A stretch of DNA of 13,424 nucleotides from an uncultured Planctomycetaceae bacterium. GTDB lineage: Bacteria > Planctomycetota > Planctomycetia > Planctomycetales > Planctomycetaceae. This document shows positions 7,822-13,424 of the stretch, piece by piece. Every line of letters begins with the position of its first letter. Within the stretch, counting starts at the first letter, position 1. Both the position numbers and the translations under genes were made by a program. A model generated the notes under the pieces. The model made no database searches and had not been told where the DNA came from. It saw nothing but the letters and a program-made list of their open reading frames with translations. The stretch covers positions 1 through 13,424 of the forward strand of contig CAIJTL010000144.1 in NCBI GenBank assembly GCA_903823545.1, given 5' to 3'.

Positions 7822-10050
7822 AAGGAATCGGAATTCATTGCAGTTGAGCAGAATCCAACGGAAATCGGCCATGCCATTCAACAGATCTTTGTTGGCATTG
7901 ATGATCGACTTTGCTTCTGTCACTTCGTTTGTCGACGGTTCGCGAGTCAATATTTCGCGATACGCCAGTCGCACGGCTGCGTCCAAATCTTTCTTCTCGG
8001 CCAAGACCGAATACATCGTTTCGAGTTCGCCGACGCGAGACGCCTCATGAGTCAACGTGCCATTGAGCATCATCAGCGCTTGTCGCATGTTGGGGGCATG
8101 GTCGCGAGTCTCACCGAGAATCTCACGATCTGTTTGACCGAAGACGCGTAGAAAGTGTTCCGGAACAGCCGGACTTGCCATGCGGAGCGATGACCCGAAT
8201 CGAGGATTGTCGTCGAATGTTGCCTTGGCGTAGCGGTCGATGTACTCGACGCCGCGACGTTGCGTCTGCATTTGCGCCCGCATTCGTTCGGCTTCGATTT
8301 CTTCCTTCGACATCACTCGCATTTCTTCGACTTCAACCTTGTTGTCTTCTTTTGCTTTTGCCAAGACTTTGCCGAAGTCGAGCTCAATCCCTTTTTCAAC
8401 ATCGACACCCGGGGCAAGCTCATCGTCCTTCGTCATCGCCGGAGCATTCATGGCCATTTTCTGCTCAAGCTTCATGGCAGTGAGAGCTAATCCTTGCTTA
8501 CCAGAGTTTGGCTTTACAACTTGAGTCAGTCGCCAAGTCGTTTTCATGTTCTTGCCAGCGACATGCTTCACATCCGAAAGATGCCCGGCAGTCACGATGC
8601 TGTCATAAAGTGTTTCACTCAACATGCGTCGCATTGGCGTTGCGAGGAACGACTTCTCAAGCTCGGTTTGTAGCTGCTCTTCCGCACCGTAAACGTGAGA
8701 TCGCTGATAGACCTCACTACTGACGATCAGTCTCACCAGTGATCGCAGATCAAAGCCGCTCGCAACAAATTCGTCGGCAAGATAATCGAGCAACTTCGGG
8801 TGACTTGGCGGGTTGTTGTCACTGAAATCATCAATCGGATCGACGATTCCGCGTCCGACGAGATCTGCCCACACTCGATTAGCCATGTTTTTGGCAAAAA
8901 AGCGATTGCGAGGACTCGTCACCAAGTTGGCCAGTTCTTGTCGCCATTCGCTGGTTGTGTACATCCCCGCTTTGATGTTGAGCGATTTCGCGTCCTTTTT
9001 CGCCTCTTTGGTGATTGCATCTTCGAGCTTCTTACCCTTGGCTTTTTGCTCGTTCTCACTCGCATCCGCCAATAGATCGTCGACGTCATCTTCTTTAGAT
9101 CCCGCTTTCGCCTGTGCGTCGCGCTCCGCCTTTTGCTTGGAACGAAGCGCGTTTAAACGGGAAATGTATTCGGGAGTTTCAGAAACCGAGGCCATTTCAA
9201 ACGGGAACGCAGGCTTCATTGGTTTGCGTTCTTCTGGCTTTACCTTCCCCTCGGGTGGCCACAATATGACGGATTGATCGCTTTCATTAGCGTAGATTGT
9301 CCGAGTGAATTGATTCTCGATTCGTTTCGTTTTTCCAAAGTACGCAGCGAAGCCGTAGAAATTCTCCTGAGTCCAAACATCAAATGGATGGTCGTGACAC
9401 TGGGCACACGAAATTCGGACGCCCATAAACACCTGGGATGTCACGCCCGCCAATGCCATCGGATCGGCGTTATCGCCGAGAACGAACGCCACTTCTGGAG
9501 CGGCCCCAGCTTTGCCATTAGTGGTGATCAACCGACGGCAGATTTCGTCATGAGGCATTCCTTCGCTGACCGCCTGATGAACCCAGGCCAGCGCCGCTCC
9601 ACCACCGTCAGCCTGAGCCCGCAGACGAAACATATCAGCATAGAAGACCGTCCAGCGATCAACGAACCGGCCATTCTCAATGAGGCGGTCGATCAATTCC
9701 GTGCGCTTATTTTTGGAAGAATCTGCTTCAAACGAAGCGACCTCATCCGCCGTCGGAATTCGGCTGATGAGGTCACAATAAATACGTCGTAAAAAGGTGA
9801 GATCATCGATGACTGGCATCGGTTCGAGCTTGATGCCGCGCTCTTTGTTTTCGAGGGCGAGCACTTTATCGAGTTCCGTTCCGCCAGCAATTTTCTTGGC
9901 CTGCTCACGAAACGCCGCTTCCGCCTTTGGATCAACGGGGGCTTTTTCGACTTTCTTCTGAGCGACCGGCGGCTTAGCGTCTAAAGCGCTTAACCCCGTG
10001 ATTCCCAACGACAAGCACGCAGCAGCAATTAGGCTTGGCCAACGCTTCAC
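7816..10050 (-). CDS. PSCyt2/PSD1 (DUF1549/DUF1553) secreted protein with CxxCH motif
   Basis: I chose the GTG at 10050, giving 744 residues. AGAGGAG lies seven bases upstream, and it starts a clean signal peptide (MKRWPSLIAAACLSLGITGL, residues 1-20). The longer frame from TTG at 10074 has no such support. The PSCyt2 domain covers about 60-250 and includes the family signature CAQCHDHPFDVWTQENFYGF at 215-234. Its CxxCH (C215, C218, H219) is the covalent haem-c attachment pattern. The PSD1 domain covers about 366-735, with NRFFAKNMANRVWADLVGRG at 382-401, DDFSDNNPPSHPKLLDYLAD at 407-426 and the SSEVYQRSHVY segment. A charged, coiled-coil-like linker (about 300-355) separates the domains, and a Met/Glu/Lys-rich insert (about 528-600) interrupts PSD1. 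It precedes DUF1501, as usual in Planctomycetes. Identity is near certain; a periplasmic redox or substrate-binding role is inference. Confidence 0.95.
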   Translation of the reverse strand: MKRWPSLIAAACLSLGITGLSALDAKPPVAQKKVEKAPVDPKAEAAFREQAKKIAGGTELDKVLALENKERGIKLEPMPVIDDLTFLRRIYCDLISRIPTADEVASFEADSSKNKRTELIDRLIENGRFVDRWTVFYADMFRLRAQADGGGAALAWVHQAVSEGMPHDEICRRLITTNGKAGAAPEVAFVLGDNADPMALAGVTSQVFMGVRISCAQCHDHPFDVWTQENFYGFAAYFGKTKRIENQFTRTIYANESDQSVILWPPEGKVKPEERKPMKPAFPFEMASVSETPEYISRLNALRSKQKAERDAQAKAGSKEDDVDDLLADASENEQKAKGKKLEDAITKEAKKDAKSLNIKAGMYTTSEWRQELANLVTSPRNRFFAKNMANRVWADLVGRGIVDPIDDFSDNNPPSHPKLLDYLADEFVASGFDLRSLVRLIVSSEVYQRSHVYGAEEQLQTELEKSFLATPMRRMLSETLYDSIVTAGHLSDVKHVAGKNMKTTWRLTQVVKPNSGKQGLALTAMKLEQKMAMNAPAMTKDDELAPGVDVEKGIELDFGKVLAKAKEDNKVEVEEMRVMSKEEIEAERMRAQMQTQRRGVEYIDRYAKATFDDNPRFGSSLRMASPAVPEHFLRVFGQTDREILGETRDHAPNMRQALMMLNGTLTHEASRVGELETMYSVLAEKKDLDAAVRLAYREILTREPSTNEVTEAKSIINANKDLLNGMADFRWILLNCNEFRFLP

Positions 10051-10057
10051 AGTCAGG

Positions 10058-10064
10058 CTCCTCT
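10058..10064 (-). promoter_or_regulatory. Ribosome binding site fixing the PSCyt2/PSD1 start
   Basis: The minus strand reads AGAGGAG, seven bases before the GTG at 10050. It lies inside the longer frame that begins with TTG at 10074, so it argues for the shorter protein, whose first residues form a standard signal peptide. Confidence 0.8.
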
Positions 10065-10103
10065 GGCAAAACAACCTAAATCCCCGACAGAAACCCGGGA
10101 CAA

Positions 10104-10130
10104 TCTATAAGAGTTCGTTGAAATCACAAG
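10104..10130 (-). promoter_or_regulatory. Weak candidate promoter before the PSCyt2/PSD1 gene
   Basis: The 178-base gap between the propeller gene and the PSCyt2/PSD1 gene contains TATAGA on the minus strand (10109-10104). TTGTGA lies upstream at 10129-10124, with a spacer of only 14 bases, which is short for sigma-70. It is the best promoter-like pair found there. It leaves open whether the PSCyt2/PSD1 and DUF1501 pair has its own promoter or is read from the propeller gene. Confidence 0.2.
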
Positions 10131-10228
10131 ACGAAAGGGAAATTTCCAGGACGAACCAGAAATCGTGGACCGGACAGACCGTGATCGGCGTTTGTCAAAA
10201 ATCGCACTCGCTGTCTGTCATGGCAACG

Positions 10229-11329
10229 TTATTGAACTCGACCGATCCCGAATTGATCACCATTGCGGACTGGTTCTGCTTCTCGGAAATCAATTTCCAG
10301 CATCTTCTCACTTTGGACGATCCCGCCGACCTCGTCCTTCAATCCAGCGACAATTCGGTGCGTTGAAACGTCAATGATGTCTCCGGTTGATGGATATGCA
10401 AACTTGCCATTAAGGCTAAAGGTAATCCAACCGGGTTCGTCGCGCACTTCGATGCTGAGGAGTTGCTTTGGAGGCAGTGTGGTCGCGTCGAACACATGCA
10501 TGCGACGGTTCGTCGCGTCTGTCACCCACAGTTCCTTCTCGTCGGGCGTCAATCCGATTCCGTGACTTGGGCAGCCGTGTCGCTTGACTGCTCCTTTTCG
10601 AAAACCTTGGACTTCAACTCGATGCAGCATCTTGCCCGTCTGAATGTCTCCCACTTCAAAGCCGAGCAATTCGTTGACGTTCACAAAGCAGAGCGTTTCT
10701 CCCCCGTTGACTGTAAACGGGCGGATACTGGCACTGAACGGTCCAATCGCTCGCGCCGCCTCATGACGATTCGTATCGGCGACTGTCAGTAAAGGAGATT
10801 TTAGGCCCGCCAGATAAACCGACTTGCCACTCGGACCGAAGACGGTGTTGTGAGCACCCGACTTCGGAGTGATCTTTGCGATGAAGTCACCGGTCGCGGC
10901 ATCAATGACATGCCAATGATCTTTCTCGAAAGACGGCTGATAAATCACGCCTCCATCGGGCGAGATTGCCATGCGATCGCAGCCACCCTCATATGCTTTC
11001 TCCCACAGAATCTTCTCCGTACCGAGATCGAGGCAAGTCAGCGTTTCGATGGTGCTGATATAGATTCGCTTTCGAGCGGCACTCGCACAAACTCCTTTCA
11101 CATTCAGAGGCTTACCGTCCTTGCCGAGTCCCGCTGTCGGTATGCGTTTGACGAAGCGATGACCGTCATCGATATCGAAAACCAACAGGCCATGCCCGCC
11201 GTATTCGAGATAGTTACGAATTCCCGGTACGGCGACATAAAGCAAACGGCGATCGGCGGCGACCGAGCGATTGCCGTCTGCGATGCTGAGTACGAGGGAG
11301 CAGATCCAAACAGCCCAAAATAGCCGCAT
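10229..11329 (-). CDS. Secreted YncE/YVTN-type beta-propeller protein
   Basis: I chose the ATG at 11329 (366 residues), with GAGGA eight bases upstream. The longer GTG frame at 11344 has its GGA directly against the start codon. Residues 1-25 form a signal peptide ending around SVAA. The rest is a run of beta blades: LLYVAVPG (29-36), GLLVFDIDDGHRF (47-59), KRIYISTIETLTCLDL (87-102), MAISPDGGVIY (120-130), NTVFGPSGKSVYLAG (161-175), GLTPDEKELWVTDATNRRMH (259-278) and ITFSLNGKFAYPSTGDIIDV (302-321). This is the S/T-P-D-G-K-x-x-Y/W-V/I pattern of YVTN/WD40-like propellers. A His/Cys segment, HGCPSHGIGL (251-260), stands out. Such propellers usually bind ligands or proteins; the substrate is unknown. 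It begins 33 bases after the proline-rich gene, so the two are probably co-transcribed. Confidence 0.88.
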   Translation of the reverse strand: MRLFWAVWICSLVLSIADGNRSVAADRRLLYVAVPGIRNYLEYGGHGLLVFDIDDGHRFVKRIPTAGLGKDGKPLNVKGVCASAARKRIYISTIETLTCLDLGTEKILWEKAYEGGCDRMAISPDGGVIYQPSFEKDHWHVIDAATGDFIAKITPKSGAHNTVFGPSGKSVYLAGLKSPLLTVADTNRHEAARAIGPFSASIRPFTVNGGETLCFVNVNELLGFEVGDIQTGKMLHRVEVQGFRKGAVKRHGCPSHGIGLTPDEKELWVTDATNRRMHVFDATTLPPKQLLSIEVRDEPGWITFSLNGKFAYPSTGDIIDVSTHRIVAGLKDEVGGIVQSEKMLEIDFREAEPVRNGDQFGIGRVQ

Positions 11330-11337
11330 CGACAAGA

Positions 11338-11342
11338 TCCTC
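11338..11342 (-). promoter_or_regulatory. Ribosome binding site fixing the beta-propeller start
   Basis: The minus strand reads GAGGA, eight bases before the ATG at 11329. The alternative GTG at 11344 overlaps this purine stretch and has no spaced site of its own. Confidence 0.7.
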
Positions 11343-11362
11343 ACTCCAAGGTTTTCGTTGAG

Positions 11363-12847
11363 CTACTCTTCATTCGTCGGCTCTTTCGCCGGTGCTGGCG
11401 GCTCTACTTCCTTCGGCGACGGCGGCTCTGGCGCGGGAACCGGAGCATCCGGAGTCGGCGCTGGTGGAGCGATTGCTAAGCGGAGTTCGCGGACGAAATC
11501 GCTCAGCGCGGAATGAGTCGCTTGGAAGCCAGGAAGCTCATTTACTGATTCGTATTGCGGATCGGCTTGAACGCGGTCGAATTTTGCCAACACCGGATCG
11601 AATCGATCGAGTGCTTCAGCGGCCGAAATTCCAGGTTCATCGCGAGCCATCAACGTTTCGAGCCGCAAGTGAGTTTTCCATTGCGCGCCGGTACTCACCT
11701 CGTCCAACGCCTTGAATAACCAACCAGCATTGATCGCGACTGCGCGACGAATTTGAATGATCGGCTCTTCGGAGAATTCTCGCAGACCAACTCGCAAAGT
11801 CCCGAAGCCCCAAAGTCCGGCAATGGAACGATACGCTGGGTCTTGCGCGACGCCGTCGAAGACTTCGGCGTGTTTGCGAAATCGCTCACGTCCGGTGGCA
11901 TCGAGTGGCCCATCGACTTCCGTGAGCGCCTCGCTTAAGCCAGCCAGTTGCAAATGCTGCTTCCACTGCGAGCCGGTTGCGATTCTCGTTAGGTCGTCGT
12001 CCAAGCTGTTGATCGCGTGCAGCAACAGTTCGCGCTGGTGCGGCATCGCCAAGCTACCAAATTGTTCCGAAGTGGGGACCACCAAGCGAGGTGGCGGCGG
12101 GGCGTCGATTCCTGGTTGGAATTGTTGTTGTGGAGTGACCGGGATGACGTATTGCGGAGCGACATAAATCGGTCGTCCGAATCCAGGATCGTTCCGGGGA
12201 CCATAACCATAGCCCCCGTAGCCATAGGGACGATTTCGTCCGCCGTTGGAAAACAGAAACAACCGAATCAGATCGTTGGTATCGGCATTGCCGTGATGAT
12301 GGCGATGATCGTCATCATGATGCTGGTTCCCTTGCGAAGGCTGTTGTCCTGACTTGCCGCCGCCGGGTTGTTGAGGATTTTTCCCAGGATTGCCTGGGCC
12401 GTTTCCAAATCCGTTCCCCTTGGGGATCACCAGGTCCCCTTTCAGTCCGTTTCCGAAATTGGGTTTGGCATTCCCCTGTTTGGGGTTGTCGTTGGAATTC
12501 AGATTGGGATTGAAGTTCGGCTTCTGTTTCGGTTGGTCGGAAGCCGGCGACTTCGTGTTGGGTACTTGTGGAGTCACAGGCTTGGGCACCTGGATTTGCG
12601 GAACCGATGGCTTTGGTGCAGGAGTCTGCGGCGAAGGTGTTTTTTGAGCCGGTGCAGGTGTGGGTTGCGGCTTTGGCGCAGTCGGTTGTGGTTGTGGCTT
12701 CGGCGCGGCAGGTTGAGGGGCCGGCTTGGGTGTCGCTGGTTGCGACGGTGGGTTATTCGGCTTCTCTTTTTTCTGTTTGTCGAAGGCACTGGCTGAACTG
12801 GTCCACAATGCCGTAGCGGCGATCATCCAAATCCAATTTCTCGACAT
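11363..12847 (-). CDS. Secreted proline-rich protein with tandem C-terminal repeat
   Basis: I chose the ATG at 12847 (494 residues): GGGAG lies six bases upstream and the protein begins with a textbook signal peptide (MSRNWIWMIAATALWTSSAS). The upstream GTG at 12877 would place ten extra residues before it. Residues 22-110 are a Pro/Lys/Gln/Ala stalk with repeated PKPxPQPxAP units. Residues 108-190 are Asn/Gly/Gln-rich and contain a His/Asp cluster (HHDDDHRHHHG, 176-186). Residues 204-222 are a Gly/Tyr patch. The C-terminal part holds two related modules, about 272-358 and 370-455, sharing TG[SA]QWKxHL and DPxYxS. A second Pro/Glu tail closes the protein. I do not recognise a named domain. 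It resembles an extended, surface-exposed or wall-associated protein; the metal-binding idea for the His cluster is inference. The beta-propeller gene follows closely. Confidence 0.85.
   Translation of the reverse strand: MSRNWIWMIAATALWTSSASAFDKQKKEKPNNPPSQPATPKPAPQPAAPKPQPQPTAPKPQPTPAPAQKTPSPQTPAPKPSVPQIQVPKPVTPQVPNTKSPASDQPKQKPNFNPNLNSNDNPKQGNAKPNFGNGLKGDLVIPKGNGFGNGPGNPGKNPQQPGGGKSGQQPSQGNQHHDDDHRHHHGNADTNDLIRLFLFSNGGRNRPYGYGGYGYGPRNDPGFGRPIYVAPQYVIPVTPQQQFQPGIDAPPPPRLVVPTSEQFGSLAMPHQRELLLHAINSLDDDLTRIATGSQWKQHLQLAGLSEALTEVDGPLDATGRERFRKHAEVFDGVAQDPAYRSIAGLWGFGTLRVGLREFSEEPIIQIRRAVAINAGWLFKALDEVSTGAQWKTHLRLETLMARDEPGISAAEALDRFDPVLAKFDRVQADPQYESVNELPGFQATHSALSDFVRELRLAIAPPAPTPDAPVPAPEPPSPKEVEPPAPAKEPTNEE
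12176..12788 (-). repeat. Low-complexity Pro- and Gly/Asn-rich coding stretch
   Basis: Within the proline-rich gene this stretch encodes repeated Pro-Lys-Pro-Gln-Pro type units, then Gly/Asn-rich sequence, a His/Asp cluster and a Gly-Tyr patch. Short degenerate repeats at codon level are visible, such as recurring GGTTGTGG and GGCTTTGG on the plus strand. Such tracts expand and contract easily, so length variation between strains is expected. Confidence 0.6.
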
Positions 12848-12853
12848 GACGTT

Positions 12854-12858
12854 CTCCC
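12854..12858 (-). promoter_or_regulatory. Ribosome binding site fixing the start of the proline-rich protein
   Basis: The minus strand reads GGGAG, six bases before the ATG at 12847. This supports the start that places the signal peptide at the very N-terminus. Confidence 0.75.
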
Positions 12859-12936
12859 AACTTGGCCAGAGAAACACTGATTCCTCAAAATTCGGCTGTC
12901 GGAGTGTAAGGATCCAGCCCTGGGATCGAAATAAGA

Positions 12937-12974
12937 ACGTTGCTGTGATTGCACTGTTCCGCGTTCAGCAACAT
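12937..12974. promoter_or_regulatory. Inverted repeat in the divergent intergenic region
   Basis: AACGTTGCTG (12936-12945) and CAGCAACATT (12966-12975) are inverted copies matching at 9 of 10 positions, with a perfect 7-bp core GTTGCTG/CAGCAAC and a 20-base spacer. They lie midway between the divergent starts at 12847 and 13077. The right arm ends about 22 bases before a candidate -35 element. It could be an operator for both genes; no specific regulator is indicated. Confidence 0.35.
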
Positions 12975-12996
12975 TGAGCGAAATTGTCGGTCATCA

Positions 12997-13025
12997 TTGA
13001 GGTCACGGTGCGATCTATGAATACT
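12997..13025 (+). promoter_or_regulatory. Candidate sigma-70-like promoter of the rightward gene
   Basis: TTGAGG (12997-13002) and AATACT (13020-13025) are separated by 17 bases, and each matches the consensus at 4 of 6 positions. The leader to the ATG at 13077 would be about 45 bases. No comparable pair was found for the leftward gene in this 229-base divergent region. Confidence 0.35.
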
Positions 13026-13076
13026 GCTACGCCCGATGGCTTGGCCTGTAATCCCTTTATCCGCAGGAGCGTTCCC

Positions 13077-13424
13077 ATGTTTCGGTCTCGGTTCCGGTCG
13101 GTAATGGCGTGTTTGCTAACGCTGTGTGCTGTCTTGAGCATGACACCGCAGACGGTGCGTGCTCAATCGGCGGGCAAGCTGGCTCTGGCTCATGTTGCTC
13201 CGGAGGAGTGCCTGCTCTTTGTAACTTGGAATGGGTGGTCTGCATCCGATCCAAAGAGCGCAAACCGGACGGAGAAACTTTTTGCAGAAGAGTCTCTGCA
13301 GGAGTTTTTGAAGCAGCTTGATGCAGAAGTCACAAAGGCCATCGACAACACCGCGTCGCAACAAGGTGAAGAAGCGACAATCGCCGCGAAGATGATTCCG
13401 ATGTTGTTAATGACCGCGTTAACT
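13077..13424 (+). CDS. Secreted protein of unknown function, N-terminal part only
   Basis: The frame runs from an ATG with AGGAG seven bases upstream (13065-13069) to the window end without a stop: 116 codons, so the gene is cut. Residues 1-29 form a signal peptide with a basic start (MFRSRFRS), a hydrophobic core and a likely cut after VRA. The mature start reads APEECLLFVTWNGW, then NRTEKLFAEESLQEFLKQLD. It vaguely resembles planctomycete secreted proteins of unknown function in which a short beta strand is followed by an LLAEPEV-like helix, but I cannot assign a family from this fragment. It is divergent from the proline-rich gene, with 229 bases between the starts. Coding status is well supported by ribosome binding site, signal peptide and frame length; function is open. 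Confidence 0.75.
   Translation, partial: MFRSRFRSVMACLLTLCAVLSMTPQTVRAQSAGKLALAHVAPEECLLFVTWNGWSASDPKSANRTEKLFAEESLQEFLKQLDAEVTKAIDNTASQQGEEATIAAKMIPMLLMTALT

Noticed and set aside
10184..10205. Perfect TTGACA on the minus strand just after the propeller gene
   Set aside because: No -10-like element is found 15-19 bases downstream, so it was not called a promoter.
10229..10250. Possible terminator after the propeller gene
   Set aside because: A T-run (GATTTTTG) follows the stop on the minus strand, but no stable stem precedes it.
12368..12796. Plus-strand frames opposite the proline-rich stretch
   Set aside because: They are Arg/Leu- or Gly-rich mirror images of the low-complexity coding sequence, with no start signal.
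1..13424. CRISPR array, tRNA, insertion sequence or toxin-antitoxin pair
   Set aside because: I looked for regularly spaced repeats, cloverleaf-like stems, terminal inverted repeats with a transposase, and paired small genes, and found none.

Overview
The window looks like chromosomal DNA from a member of the Planctomycetes. It carries a PSCyt2/PSD1 (DUF1549/DUF1553) protein next to a DUF1501 protein, a pairing that is abundant and very typical in that phylum. It also carries large secreted TPR proteins and a proline-rich secreted protein with few recognisable domains. I cannot name a genus. No tRNA, rRNA, CRISPR array, insertion sequence or integrase was seen, and the coding density is that of an ordinary chromosome. 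Six of the seven genes are on the minus strand, so they read right to left. The seventh starts near the right edge on the plus strand and is cut by the window end.

Right part, in transcription order: a secreted proline-rich protein with a tandem C-terminal repeat (12847 to 11363); a secreted YncE-like beta-propeller protein (11329 to 10229); a secreted PSCyt2/PSD1 protein with a CxxCH haem-type motif (10050 to 7816); and a DUF1501 protein with a twin-arginine-like N-terminus (7715 to 6462). The gaps are 33, 178 and 100 bases. A strong 11-bp hairpin with a short U-run follows the DUF1501 gene, so this block may form one or two transcription units ending there. For three of these genes a ribosome binding site supports a start downstream of the longest open frame.

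Centre: about 500 bases (5955-6461) with no convincing gene. They hold the terminator, a candidate promoter, a duplicated TTGACGTTG box and a near-perfect Shine-Dalgarno sequence without an obvious start codon.

Left part: two secreted TPR proteins. The first (5954 to 3513) has TPR blocks at both ends and two beta-rich modules in the middle. The second (3398 to beyond the left edge) is a TPR protein of at least 1132 residues. A hairpin followed by U-rich sequence lies between them and could reduce read-through. Both have signal peptides and probably act in the periplasm or cell envelope as protein-interaction scaffolds.

Almost every product is predicted to be exported, so the window is best read as cell-envelope and periplasmic functions of unknown physiological role. 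The parts least explained by known families are the tandem repeat of the proline-rich protein, the beta modules inside the TPR protein, and the biochemical role of the PSCyt2/PSD1 and DUF1501 pair with its propeller neighbour.
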